Part shown: in pieces, positions 53,513 to 62,402 of the stretch
Position numbering within the stretch: position 1 is the first letter of the stretch
Layout: each line of letters starts with the position of its first letter
Assembly (NCBI GenBank): GCA_947494995.1
Contig: CANLWY010000001.1
Coordinates: 310,001-374,000 of the forward strand
Source: an uncultured Campylobacterales bacterium
GTDB lineage: Bacteria; Campylobacterota; Campylobacteria; Campylobacterales; Arcobacteraceae
Length of the DNA: 64,000 nucleotides
Direction: 5' to 3'
Translations under genes and position numbers: made by a program
Notes under the pieces: model-generated
What the model was told of the DNA's origin: nothing
What the model saw: the letters and a program-made list of their open reading frames with translations, nothing else
Databases searched by the model: none

Positions 53513-54529
53513 ATGAAGAAAATAGTTATACAACCATCAGGAAAACAAATAGATTGTCCCTCAGGGGAAACAGTTTTATCTGTTCTTGAAAAACAAGGAT
53601 ATGCTCTACCCAACAACTGTAGAGCAGGTGCCTGTGGAGAGTGTAAAATAAAAGTTTTAAGTGGTGAGTTTGATCAAGGTTTTATTATGGACATGGCTTT
53701 ATCTCAAGAAGACAGAGATAAAGGTTATGGGCTTATGTGTATGGCTAAACCTATTTCTGATGTATTAGAGATTGAATTTGGTACAGAAGATGCAAAACCA
53801 AAATTATTTCCACCGGTTGAGAATTCTTGGCATATTGTAATAGATAAGATTCATCGAACAGAAAAAATCTTGGAACTTAAATTAGCTCCATTAGGCAAAG
53901 CGATAAAATTTTGGCCTGGTCAATATGCAATGATTGGTAATGAAACAAATGGACATCCATTAAGACCTTACTCTATTGCAAACTCCCCTCGATCAGATGG
54001 AGAATTATCGTTTATTATTACAAAAGAGCCTAATGGTAAAACAAGTCCATGGATTCATGATGAAGTAAATATAGGTGATAATATTAAAATTAATGCTCCT
54101 TATGGAACTTTCTTAGGAGATCCTAGTGTTGATACTCCAATCCTTTGTCTTGCATCTGGTTCAGGATTGGCTCCTATATTATCATTATTAAATGCTTATC
54201 TAAGTAGAGGGCATAAAAACCCTGTTACATTACTATTTTCAGCTAAAACCAAAGCTGATTTATTGGATTATGGTAAATTAAAATATTTAGAGTCTAAATA
54301 TGTTAATTTTAAATATAAATATACATTGACTCAAGAGAGTAACGAAACAGGTGGTTTAGAAGGAAGAGTAGATGTAGTATTACCGCAACTATTACCTTCT
54401 CTTTCTAACTATTCAATTTATATTGCAGGTGGAGTTTCTTTTGTAGGAGCTTGTAAAGAGACTGTTCAAAAACTAGGTGCTCAAGAAGAACTTATCCACA
54501 TGGAAGAGTATTTTGCTCAACAAGTTTAG
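53513..54529 (+). CDS. Oxygenase reductase with N-terminal [2Fe-2S] ferredoxin and FAD/NAD domains
   Basis: A plant-type ferredoxin domain carries C36, C41, C44 and C76 (NCRAGACGECK, GLMCMAKP). An FNR-type flavin domain follows (HPLRPYSIANSPRS) and then a nucleotide-binding domain (LASGSGLAPILSLLNAY). The order ferredoxin-FAD-NAD is that of BenC, DmpP and MmoC; PaaE has the reverse order. It should feed electrons to the di-iron protein 31 bases upstream. A large inverted repeat and a terminator follow. Confidence 0.9.
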   Translation: MKKIVIQPSGKQIDCPSGETVLSVLEKQGYALPNNCRAGACGECKIKVLSGEFDQGFIMDMALSQEDRDKGYGLMCMAKPISDVLEIEFGTEDAKPKLFPPVENSWHIVIDKIHRTEKILELKLAPLGKAIKFWPGQYAMIGNETNGHPLRPYSIANSPRSDGELSFIITKEPNGKTSPWIHDEVNIGDNIKINAPYGTFLGDPSVDTPILCLASGSGLAPILSLLNAYLSRGHKNPVTLLFSAKTKADLLDYGKLKYLESKYVNFKYKYTLTQESNETGGLEGRVDVVLPQLLPSLSNYSIYIAGGVSFVGACKETVQKLGAQEELIHMEEYFAQQV

Positions 54530-54550
54530 AGTTTAAAACTCGTAATTTCT

Positions 54551-54595
54551 AATAAGATAGTTCTTTCACGCTACTCCATTTTGGACTATCTTATT
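54551..54595 (+). repeat. Inverted repeat after the reductase gene
   Basis: Arms AATAAGATAGT (54551-54561) and its complement (54585-54595), 23 bases apart. It is followed by TTTAG, so it may act as a first weak terminator before the strong one at 54619. Confidence 0.45.
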
Positions 54596-54618
54596 TTAGA
54601 ATCTATTTAAAAAAACTT

Positions 54619-54652
54619 AATAAAACTTAGGCTTCCCATCCTAAGTTTTATT
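54619..54652. terminator. Bidirectional terminator between reductase and paaX-like gene
   Basis: A perfect 13-bp stem (AATAAAACTTAGG and its complement) with an 8-nt loop serves the convergent reductase and repressor genes and overlaps the repressor stop codon. Confidence 0.85.
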
Positions 54653-55577
54653 TTATCCCTCCAAATCTATTAAAATAGAATTTATCAAGTTTAGGAGTAT
54701 TTCCTCCTACAGTAAGTAGATTATCTCTTACATAATCATTTGCTTGGTGATGTATTGAAGCATAAATTGATTCAACTAATGAAGATGCAGCTTTCCCTAA
54801 CCAATCTATTGATACTAACTCATTTCCCAGTTTTGGATCAAATAATAGGGCTCTTCTATATTCATGAATAAGTAAAACTCTTAACATAAAACACTGTTTT
54901 GGAGTAAATTGATCAATTGGTGTTTTTAAAGAGAATACTTTTCTAAATTTTGTAATAAAATCTTGATATCTCTCTTCAACATCGTTTAAATCCCAGTAAG
55001 TATGAACCATATCTTTAATCATCTCTCTATTCATAGGCATATGAATAGGTCCTTTTATTAAAAGTACATCATTTTGAAGTTCATGTTTGATTAGAATATC
55101 TTGCATATACTCCATTTTATAGTGTGGATGTAGGTGTACATGCTTAGATGGATTTGCAAAACCTTCTTTTTTAAGGACTTTTGCAAGTTCTACTTCTGAT
55201 GATGGTTTTACCCCATTTGTAAATAGAACTATCCAGTCTCTATCATCTTCTTGTTCATCATAAGCATATACACTATAGTGTGCTTTAATAAATCTATCAA
55301 TAGCGAAATCACTTAAAGAGTAGTAGCTTTCTCTACCAAACTTTTTTGAACTTAACCATCCTTCTTTTGTAAGTCTAAATATTGATGTTCTTGTAAGTTT
55401 TTCGCTTACATCAAACTCTTCCATAAATTTTACAAGAGACCCTAACCAGATTGTTCCTCCATAAGGGAAAACTGTATCTCCAAAAAAAGTAATAATTAAA
55501 GATTTAGCCTTTGGACTCATCTCTTCTAGTAAACTTTTTAAGTATTCATCAACTTCATTATACTCTGTATTACTCAA
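54648..55577 (-). CDS. paaX: PaaX-family transcriptional repressor
   Basis: An N-terminal winged helix (MSPKAKSLIITFFGDTVFPYGG, LGSLVKFMEEFDVSE, RTSIFRLTKEGWL) is followed by the PaaX central and C-terminal domains (RDWIVLFTNG, CFMLRVLLIHEYRR, PKLGNELVSIDW). PaaX of E. coli represses paa genes and is released by phenylacetyl-CoA. Here it sits between the oxygenase genes and the paaFGHIJK operon; the tandem GCTATTT repeats at three promoters are its likely targets. The start is TTG with AGGA upstream; no ATG is close. Confidence 0.88.
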   Translation of the reverse strand: MSNTEYNEVDEYLKSLLEEMSPKAKSLIITFFGDTVFPYGGTIWLGSLVKFMEEFDVSEKLTRTSIFRLTKEGWLSSKKFGRESYYSLSDFAIDRFIKAHYSVYAYDEQEDDRDWIVLFTNGVKPSSEVELAKVLKKEGFANPSKHVHLHPHYKMEYMQDILIKHELQNDVLLIKGPIHMPMNREMIKDMVHTYWDLNDVEERYQDFITKFRKVFSLKTPIDQFTPKQCFMLRVLLIHEYRRALLFDPKLGNELVSIDWLGKAASSLVESIYASIHHQANDYVRDNLLTVGGNTPKLDKFYFNRFGGIK

Positions 55578-55685
55578 TTTATTTTCCTATGATTGTAATT
55601 TAGGAATTATTGTAACAAAAAAATTAAAAAAGCTTGATAAAGCACTATAAAAGCTAGTATAATTGTGATACAAGAAAGGACTTCA

Positions 55686-55997
55686 ATGAATAAAAATATA
55701 GTAAAAGATTTTGAAAATCTTTTTGAAAAAAATCAAATTCCTTTTATGGAAATAACAAGTAGTAAAGAGAAAAATCAAAATCTAATAATAAAAGTATATT
55801 TTCCTAAAATAGTGGCCAATATTTGTAAGTTTTTAAATGATAATTTTGGATTAGAAAATAAAGAGAATATTGTGATAAAAAAAGATAAAGAAGGTTATCA
55901 CAAAGTTGATTTATCAGTGATTTATAATAATGAAAAAATAGATATAAAAATCCACTCAATTCTTCAACATACTTGGGGTATAGCTAATAAACTATGA
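55686..55997 (+). CDS. Small protein with possible RelA/SpoT-like fold
   Basis: The 103-residue product has a C-terminal pattern (GYHKVDLSVIYNNEKI, then IKIHSILQHTWG) that recalls the end of RelA/SpoT synthetase domains (GY-S-H, EIQIRT...HAW). The central catalytic Arg and Asp motifs are not evident, so it is probably degenerate or unrelated. The ATG at 55686 has AAGGA five bases before it; GTG at 55665 is rejected. Its 3' end overlaps the convergent gene at 55984 by 14 bases. Confidence 0.5.
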   Translation: MNKNIVKDFENLFEKNQIPFMEITSSKEKNQNLIIKVYFPKIVANICKFLNDNFGLENKENIVIKKDKEGYHKVDLSVIYNNEKIDIKIHSILQHTWGIANKL

Positions 55998-56571
55998 CTT
56001 CGTCTAAAGATATATATTCATTAATATTTGGAACCATATTCTTATAAACCTTTACTCCTTTTTGTTTATCCCATAAACAAGAATGAGTTATAAACTCTAG
56101 TGATGGTTCATGATATCTTTTTGTATAGTTTGCAAGGTTTAATAACTCTTCATTTACACTATTTGATTTTGTAACGATATAAACATTACCTAAACTAAAA
56201 GTATTATGATGTTTTAAACAGTACTCAAAATTATCAACTCCTTCATATATCAAAGCAGTATCCCAAAAGAATAATTCATTGTTATATATCTTTAAAGTTA
56301 TATAACTATGAGTTAAAATATGATTATTAAGTTTGTTTACTTCTAAAGCTAGTTTTTTTAGTTCTTCTAAATTAAACTGTTTTACTAAGCTATAACCTTT
56401 TGTTGTTTTATTAAAAGAGAAACCTAGTTCTATTAGTTTGTTATGTTCAAAAGTATTAGTTTCTTTTGGAGTTCCTAAGGTTTTTTGAGAAGAGATTACA
56501 TTAGAAATAAAATCAGAAGAGTCTACTTCTTCTTTTGTTTTCACTTCATGTTTTACTTCTAAGTAATTCAT
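55984..56571 (-). CDS. Unknown protein at the end of the paa operon
   Basis: 195 residues, soluble, no recognised family. It has a charged N-terminal 45 residues and a mixed alpha/beta remainder (SYITLKIYNNELFFWDTALIY, GNVYIVTKSNS). It lies 8 bases after the flavodoxin-like gene and is probably the last gene of the paaF-to-end message. Its role in aromatic degradation is unknown. Confidence 0.6.
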   Translation of the reverse strand: MNYLEVKHEVKTKEEVDSSDFISNVISSQKTLGTPKETNTFEHNKLIELGFSFNKTTKGYSLVKQFNLEELKKLALEVNKLNNHILTHSYITLKIYNNELFFWDTALIYEGVDNFEYCLKHHNTFSLGNVYIVTKSNSVNEELLNLANYTKRYHEPSLEFITHSCLWDKQKGVKVYKNMVPNINEYISLDEVIVY

Positions 56572-56579
56572 AGTTTTTC

Positions 56580-57113
56580 CTATTTTAATATTGCTTCTTT
56601 AAATTTTGGTGCTAGTTCTTCAATCTTCTCATCACTTAAATTTTGCATTGCTCTATATGTGTAAAATGGTTCAACGACTTTCATTCCACAAAATTTTGAG
56701 GTATAAATATATGGAGTTAAACACTCATCTACACTTTTATAATCCCCTGAGTAAGCAGCTTCATGACCACCCATTGAAACAGCAAGCATAAACTCTTTTC
56801 CGTCTAATTCTCTTCTTTCATAACCTTCTTTTGTAACATCAAAAGCAAAACCTATTGTATAAACTTTATCTATCCACTCTTTTAAAATAGATGGTGCATT
56901 AAACCAGAACATTGGGAATTGAAAAACTATCTTATCAGCTTTTCTAATTGCTTCTTGTTCTGCTTCCATATTGATTTTATAGTCTGGATATAGAGCTTTT
57001 AAATCTCGAATCTCAACATTATCAAGATTCTCAATCTCTTTTGAGAATCTTTTATTTATTCTTGATATTTGCATATCATCATGGGCTTGTATTATTAAAA
57101 TTTGTTTAGACAT
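56580..57113 (-). CDS. NAD(P)H quinone oxidoreductase-like flavoprotein
   Basis: A flavodoxin-fold protein of the NQO1/KefF/MdaB family: ILIIQAHDDMQISRINKRF at the start, FQFPMFWFNAPSILKEWIDKV in the middle and VSMGGHEAAYS. It would reduce quinones by two electrons, perhaps protecting against quinones from aromatic breakdown. 8 bases after paaK. Confidence 0.85.
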   Translation of the reverse strand: MSKQILIIQAHDDMQISRINKRFSKEIENLDNVEIRDLKALYPDYKINMEAEQEAIRKADKIVFQFPMFWFNAPSILKEWIDKVYTIGFAFDVTKEGYERRELDGKEFMLAVSMGGHEAAYSGDYKSVDECLTPYIYTSKFCGMKVVEPFYTYRAMQNLSDEKIEELAPKFKEAILK

Positions 57114-57121
57114 GAAAACTC

Positions 57122-58423
57122 CTATAATATTCTTTTATCTACAACTCTTTGAGCTTTACCTTGAGATCTTGGAACTTCTCCATGGTTTTTTACATTTACT
57201 TTAATTGATACTCCAATTCCTGATTTAACTTTATGAACTAGCGTTTTAATAGCTTCAGAAATATCAGTTTGTGAAGCAGTTAATTCTGATTCAATATCAA
57301 TAGTTAAATCATCCATATTACCTTCTCTTGTAATGATTAATTGATAATATGGCGAGAAAGCTTCAATTTTTAGTAGAATCTCTTCGATTTGAGATGGGAA
57401 TACATTCACTCCTCTAATAATCATCATATCATCAGTTCTTGCTTTGATTCTTTTCATTTTTCTCATATTTAATAAATCACCATCATAAAGAGTTGATAAA
57501 TCTTTTGTTCTATATCTAATGATTGGTAGAGCTTCTTTTGTAAGTGTAGTTAAGACTAATTCTCCTTCTTCACCATCACTTAGTGGATTAAAAGTATCTT
57601 TATCTACAATCTCTGGGTAAAAATGATCTTCCCAAATATATAAATCTCCTCTATCTTCAAGAACTTCACAAGCAACACCAGGTCCCATCATCTCAGATAA
57701 ACCATAAATATCAAGCGCTGCAATATCCACTTTTTCTTCAATTGTTCTTTTCATCTCCATTGACCAAGGTTCAGCACCAAAGATACCGATTTTAAGAGCA
57801 GTTTCTCTAGGATCAATTCCTCTATTTTCCATCTCTTCAATGATATTTAACATATATGAAGGGGTAACCATGATTACATTTGCTTTGAAATCATTGATTA
57901 AAGTAACTTGTTTGTCTGTAAAACCACCAGAAGCGGGAACTACTGTACAACCAAGTTTTTCTGCTCCATAATGAGCTCCTAGTCCACCAGTAAATAGACC
58001 ATAACCATATGATACATGTACAATATCACCTTTTGAAGCTCCACCAAGTCTTAATGATCTTGCCATTAAATCAGACCATGTGTCGATATCTTTTCTTGTA
58101 TATCCTACAACTGTTGGCTTTCCTGTTGTACCAGAAGAGGCATGAAGTCTCACAATATCACTCATAGGAGTAGCAAACATACCAAATGGATAATTAAGTC
58201 TTAAATCCTCTTTAGTCGTAAAAGGAAATTTATTAATATCTTCTAAAAAAGTAAAATCATCTGGATGCACCCCATGTTCATCCCATTTTTTTCTATAGTA
58301 AGGAACAAAAGAGTATGCTCTTAATAGAGTATGTTTCATTCTTCTTGTTTGTAAAGCTATAAGTTCATCTTTTGAAACTAAAACTTTTGGATAATAACTT
58401 ACTGTTTTTCTATTATTTTGCAT
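57122..58423 (-). CDS. paaK: Phenylacetate--CoA ligase
   Basis: An AMP-forming ligase with P-loop ASSGTTGKPTVVGYT, YGLSEMMGPGVACE and a C-terminal RSQGKAQRVVDKR. It is 433 residues, the usual PaaK length, and activates phenylacetate with CoA and ATP, the first step of the aerobic phenylacetate route. The start is ATG at 58423 with AAGGA spaced 7 bases; the GTG at 58429 is too close to that site. Confidence 0.95.
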   Translation of the reverse strand: MQNNRKTVSYYPKVLVSKDELIALQTRRMKHTLLRAYSFVPYYRKKWDEHGVHPDDFTFLEDINKFPFTTKEDLRLNYPFGMFATPMSDIVRLHASSGTTGKPTVVGYTRKDIDTWSDLMARSLRLGGASKGDIVHVSYGYGLFTGGLGAHYGAEKLGCTVVPASGGFTDKQVTLINDFKANVIMVTPSYMLNIIEEMENRGIDPRETALKIGIFGAEPWSMEMKRTIEEKVDIAALDIYGLSEMMGPGVACEVLEDRGDLYIWEDHFYPEIVDKDTFNPLSDGEEGELVLTTLTKEALPIIRYRTKDLSTLYDGDLLNMRKMKRIKARTDDMMIIRGVNVFPSQIEEILLKIEAFSPYYQLIITREGNMDDLTIDIESELTASQTDISEAIKTLVHKVKSGIGVSIKVNVKNHGEVPRSQGKAQRVVDKRIL

Positions 58424-58433
58424 GCTCACTTCC

Positions 58434-59651
58434 TTACGATTGTTCTATTTTTTCTATTACCATTGAGATTCCTTGTCCAACGCCAATACACATTGTACAA
58501 AGGCCATATTTCCCACCATTTTGTTCTAGTTGACTTAATGCTGTTAATACAAGTCTAGCTCCACTCATCCCTAATGGATGTCCTAAAGAGATTGCTCCAC
58601 CATTTGGATTGATTCTTTCATCTTTCCAATCAAGACCTAACTCTTTAATCGTTGCTAAACTTTGTGATGCAAATGCTTCATTTAATTCAATAACATCCAT
58701 ATCATCAAGTGTTAAATTCATTTTGTCTAAAATCTTTTTTGATGAATGAAGAGGTCCTATTCCCATAATTCTTGGAGGAACACCAGCTACTGCCATCATA
58801 TTTATCTTAGCTTTTGGTTTTAGATTATATTTCTCAAGCATAGCATGAGAGCAGATTAGTAGTGCGGCTGCACCATCATTTACACCTGAAGCGTTACCAG
58901 CAGTTACAGTTCCACTTTCTTTTTTAAAAGGAGTTCTTAAACTTGATAGTTTTTCTAGTGTTGTGTTTGGTTTTGGATGTTCATCTTTATCAACAATTAA
59001 GTCATCTTGTTTTCTTCTTGGAACTGATATAGGCATTATTTCATTTTCAAAAAATCTTTTTTTATGAGCAGCTTTACATTTTTGTTGAGAGTGGAAAGCA
59101 AATTCATCTTGTTCTTCTCTACTAATATTAAAATCTTCTGCAACATTTTCACCAGTTTCTGGCATAGAATCAACACCATAAAGCTCTTTCATTTTAGGAT
59201 TTGTAAATCTCCAACCAATTGTTGTATCATAAACAGCATTGGCTCTAGTAAAAGCTGTATCAGCCTTTGGCATAACAAAAGGTGCTCTTGACATAGATTC
59301 TGTACCACCTGCAATAATTAAATCGCATTCACCTGCTTTTATAGCTCTAGCAGCAGTTCCAACTGCATCCATACCAGAACCACAAAGTCTATTTATTGTA
59401 GTTCCTCCTGTAGTAATTGGAAGACCTGCTAAAAGTGCTGACATTTTTGCAACATTTCTGTTATCTTCACCCGCTTGATTTGCGCAACCAAAAATAACAT
59501 CATCAACATCTTCCCAATCTATAGAAGGGTTGTTGTCCATAATGTGTTTTATAACCATTGCACCCATATCATCCGGTCTAATAGATGATAAAGAGCCACC
59601 GTAAGCTCCTATTGGAGTTCTGATATAATCAATTATATAAGCTTCATTCAT
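58434..59651 (-). CDS. paaJ: 3-oxoadipyl-CoA thiolase
   Basis: A 405-residue thiolase with acyl-accepting Cys in NRLCGSGMDAV, the His in GGAISLGHPLG and the second Cys in MCIGVGQG. PaaJ/PcaF cleaves 3-oxoadipyl-CoA to succinyl-CoA and acetyl-CoA at the end of the paa pathway. It overlaps paaI by 4 bases. Both thiolysis steps of the pathway can be done by this one enzyme. Confidence 0.95.
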   Translation of the reverse strand: MNEAYIIDYIRTPIGAYGGSLSSIRPDDMGAMVIKHIMDNNPSIDWEDVDDVIFGCANQAGEDNRNVAKMSALLAGLPITTGGTTINRLCGSGMDAVGTAARAIKAGECDLIIAGGTESMSRAPFVMPKADTAFTRANAVYDTTIGWRFTNPKMKELYGVDSMPETGENVAEDFNISREEQDEFAFHSQQKCKAAHKKRFFENEIMPISVPRRKQDDLIVDKDEHPKPNTTLEKLSSLRTPFKKESGTVTAGNASGVNDGAAALLICSHAMLEKYNLKPKAKINMMAVAGVPPRIMGIGPLHSSKKILDKMNLTLDDMDVIELNEAFASQSLATIKELGLDWKDERINPNGGAISLGHPLGMSGARLVLTALSQLEQNGGKYGLCTMCIGVGQGISMVIEKIEQS

Positions 59652-60094
59652 AGTTCATCCTCCTCTAAAATTGTTCCATTAACTGCTCTAGATTTACCTA
59701 TAAAGTGAGCAATTAATTCATCTTTTTGATTTCTAACTTCAATATTGTAGATTCCATTTCTTTTTGATAAGTCTACTTCTTTTCCAATAGCTGTTAAAAT
59801 ATCATTTTCAAAAGCTGGTTTTATATAGGTAATATCGCAAGAGTAACCTACTGTTGGAACATTTCTTCCATTACAAGCATAAGCAAAAGCAGTATCTGCA
59901 AAAGAAAAAATAGCTCCACCTTGACAAGCTCCATGACCATTTAACATAAAGTTTTGAACTTTCATATTAAGTTTTGCATAGCCTTCATCTATAGATATAA
60001 TTTTTACACCTAAATGATTTTCAAATTTAGCTTCTTGGTTCATTTTATTAATACATTTATTTGCTAACTCTTTTGAAGTTAAATTACTACTCAT
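59648..60094 (-). CDS. paaI: Phenylacetyl-CoA-type hotdog thioesterase
   Basis: A 148-residue hotdog protein with LGVKIISIDEGYAKLNMKV, GHGACQGGAIFSFADTAF and a long C-terminal strand series, matching PaaI, which hydrolyses CoA esters that would otherwise accumulate. ATG 60094 is chosen because AAGGGAAA lies 6 bases before and the length fits; an in-frame upstream ATG at 60172 lies inside paaH. Confidence 0.93.
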   Translation of the reverse strand: MSSNLTSKELANKCINKMNQEAKFENHLGVKIISIDEGYAKLNMKVQNFMLNGHGACQGGAIFSFADTAFAYACNGRNVPTVGYSCDITYIKPAFENDILTAIGKEVDLSKRNGIYNIEVRNQKDELIAHFIGKSRAVNGTILEEDEL

Positions 60095-61607
60095 AGTATT
60101 TCCCTTCAATGATTGACTTTTCAATAATACCTCTATCAGCTCTATATCTTGTATCTTTATAGAACGCTTCAAGATTATTTAAAATCTCTAAAGTCTTATC
60201 AATTCCCATTTTATCAGCCCATTTAAATGGACCAATTGGATAATTAACTCCATTTTCCATTGCAATATCAGCTGAAGCTTCATCACAAACACCATTTGTC
60301 ACTGTTGAGCTAGCTTCATTTATTAACATTGCAATAGTTCTTGCAATAATCATTCCTGGACTATCTTTGATAATTAAAGTCTCTTTTCCAATTTGAGAAA
60401 AAAGAGCTGCAATATTTGGGGCAACGTGTTGTTGTGCTAAAAGTGAAGTTGCAATAGTTATTGAAGGCGAAAGTTCATAATCAATATTAAAGTCTATTTG
60501 AGCAATGTTTTTTTCATTTAACTCTTTTGAAATTTCACTTGCCATTTTTCCATTTGCAACAAAAAGTTTAATTTCATTAAACTCAATATACCCATCGCCT
60601 TCTACTTGAATTACTTTTATTTCAGCTTTTTTAAATAGTGGAATTAATTCATCAGCAACACCTAAAGAACCATAAACATAAATTTCAGAAATTTTATTAT
60701 TTGATGGAGTCACTTTGTTAACTTCATCTTTTCCTTGAAGTTTCCCTTCTTCATAGTTATAAAATCCTGCTTCTGATTTTCTTCCAAGTAATCCTGCTTG
60801 TGAAAACTCTTGTTGAGTTAATGATGGTTTAAATCTTGGGTCTTGATAGTATGAGTTAAAAGTTGATTCTGTAACTGAGTAGTTAGTATCATTTCCAATT
60901 AAGTCCATTAGTTCAAAAGGACCCATTCTAAACCTACCTCCAGCTCTTACTATTTCATCAATTGTTGCAAAATCTGATACTCCTTCTTCATAAACTCTTA
61001 AAGCTTCTGCATAGAAAGGTCTAGCAATTCTATTTACAATAAATCCTGGACTTGATTTTACATATACTGCTTTTTTGCCCCAGGCAGTTGCAAGTGCATG
61101 TACATCTTCTACTAGTTGTTTATCGCTTTGAAGCCCTGAAATAACTTCTACAAGTTTCATAATTGGAGCTGGGTTAAAAAAATGCATTCCAATTACTCTG
61201 TCGGGTCTTTTCATTCCATTTGCAAGTGCAGAAATAGAGATAGATGAGGTATTTGATGCAATTACTACATCTTCACAAATCTCTTCAATCTGTTTAAATA
61301 CTTCTTGTTTAATATCTTTGTTTTCAATAATTGCTTCAATTATTAGACTACAAGGAGCTAAATCTTCTATATTCTTAGTAGGTTTCATTAATGAAATAGT
61401 TTTTTCTTTTGCATCTTGCGTCATTTTTCCTTTTTCAACAAGTCTACTTAACTCTTTTTCATTTATTTTCATTGCATTATCAACTGCCCCATCCCAACTA
61501 TCATAAAGTATCACTTCATGACCAGCCTTTGCAGCAACTTGTGCAATTCCTCTTCCCATGATTCCAGCTCCAACAATTCCTATAACTGAATTTGAATCTA
61601 TTCTCAT
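60087..61607 (-). CDS. paaH: 3-hydroxyacyl-CoA dehydrogenase (3-hydroxyadipyl-CoA dehydrogenase)
   Basis: NAD site GIVGAGIMGRGIAQVAAKAG, GMHFFNPAPIMKLVEVI with catalytic His, and two C-terminal 3HCDH domains (KSSPGFIVNRIARPF and a second around DSPGMIIARTIAMLINEA), length 506, as usual for PaaH/PaaC. It oxidises 3-hydroxyadipyl-CoA. It overlaps paaI by 8 bases and follows paaG by one base. Confidence 0.95.
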   Translation of the reverse strand: MRIDSNSVIGIVGAGIMGRGIAQVAAKAGHEVILYDSWDGAVDNAMKINEKELSRLVEKGKMTQDAKEKTISLMKPTKNIEDLAPCSLIIEAIIENKDIKQEVFKQIEEICEDVVIASNTSSISISALANGMKRPDRVIGMHFFNPAPIMKLVEVISGLQSDKQLVEDVHALATAWGKKAVYVKSSPGFIVNRIARPFYAEALRVYEEGVSDFATIDEIVRAGGRFRMGPFELMDLIGNDTNYSVTESTFNSYYQDPRFKPSLTQQEFSQAGLLGRKSEAGFYNYEEGKLQGKDEVNKVTPSNNKISEIYVYGSLGVADELIPLFKKAEIKVIQVEGDGYIEFNEIKLFVANGKMASEISKELNEKNIAQIDFNIDYELSPSITIATSLLAQQHVAPNIAALFSQIGKETLIIKDSPGMIIARTIAMLINEASSTVTNGVCDEASADIAMENGVNYPIGPFKWADKMGIDKTLEILNNLEAFYKDTRYRADRGIIEKSIIEGKYYE

Positions 61608-61608
61608 C

Positions 61609-62400
61609 TTAGTTTCCTTGGAACTTTGGAGCTCTTTTATTTAAGAAAGCACTAACACCTTCTTTATAGTCGTTAGAGTGACCTGCTGCTCTTTGAAGAT
61701 TTTTTTCTAACTCTAGTTGTTCATTTAGAGTGTTATCCATTGATTCATTAAGAGCTTTTTTTATTAGACTTAATCCATATGTTGGTGCAGTTGAGAAATG
61801 AACTGCAAGTTTTTCAACTTCTGCATCAACTTCATCAAGTGAATATACTTTTGAAATAAGTCCATACTCTAAGGCCGTTTGTGCAGATAATTTATCTCCT
61901 AACATACATAACTCTTTTGCTCTTGCCATTCCAACAAGTTTTGGTAAGAAGAATGAGTTACCACTATCTGGTACTAATCCAATTTTACAAAAAGCCTGAA
62001 TGAAACTAGCTTTTTCATTTGCAATTACAAAGTCACAAGCAAGGGCAATACCAACACCAGCACCTGCTGCAACACCATTTACTTTACAAATAACAGGAAT
62101 TTCAAGATTGTAGATAGTCTTAATTAGAGGATTATATTTTCTCTCAATAGACTCGCCTAAATCAAGTTTTTCATCACCATTGTTTACGGATCTATCATTT
62201 AAATCTTGACCTGCGCAAAAGGCTTTTCCTTCCCCTGTTATTACTAGTACTCTAATTGTTTTATCTTTTTTTACTTGACCTAAAGCAGTTTTTAATTCTG
62301 CATGCATTTGCTCATTTAATGAGTTGAATACTTCTGGTCTATTAAATGTAAGAGTAGCTATACCCTCATTTACTTCATATTTTATAGTCTCAAATGACAT
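61609..62400 (-). CDS. paaG: Ring-opening-pathway isomerase PaaG
   Basis: A crotonase-fold protein of 263 residues with FCAGQDLNDRSV and KIGLVPDSGNSFFLPK. The classical second Glu is replaced; the Asp in LVPDSG fits the PaaG isomerase that converts the ring epoxide CoA ester to oxepin-CoA and later moves a double bond. It lies 2 bases after paaF. Confidence 0.93.
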   Translation of the reverse strand: MSFETIKYEVNEGIATLTFNRPEVFNSLNEQMHAELKTALGQVKKDKTIRVLVITGEGKAFCAGQDLNDRSVNNGDEKLDLGESIERKYNPLIKTIYNLEIPVICKVNGVAAGAGVGIALACDFVIANEKASFIQAFCKIGLVPDSGNSFFLPKLVGMARAKELCMLGDKLSAQTALEYGLISKVYSLDEVDAEVEKLAVHFSTAPTYGLSLIKKALNESMDNTLNEQLELEKNLQRAAGHSNDYKEGVSAFLNKRAPKFQGN

Positions 62401-62402
62401 TT

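Noticed and set aside
60095-60172. Longer N-terminus of PaaI
   Set aside because: The 26 extra codons lie inside paaH and have no ribosome site; the 148-residue form matches PaaI length.
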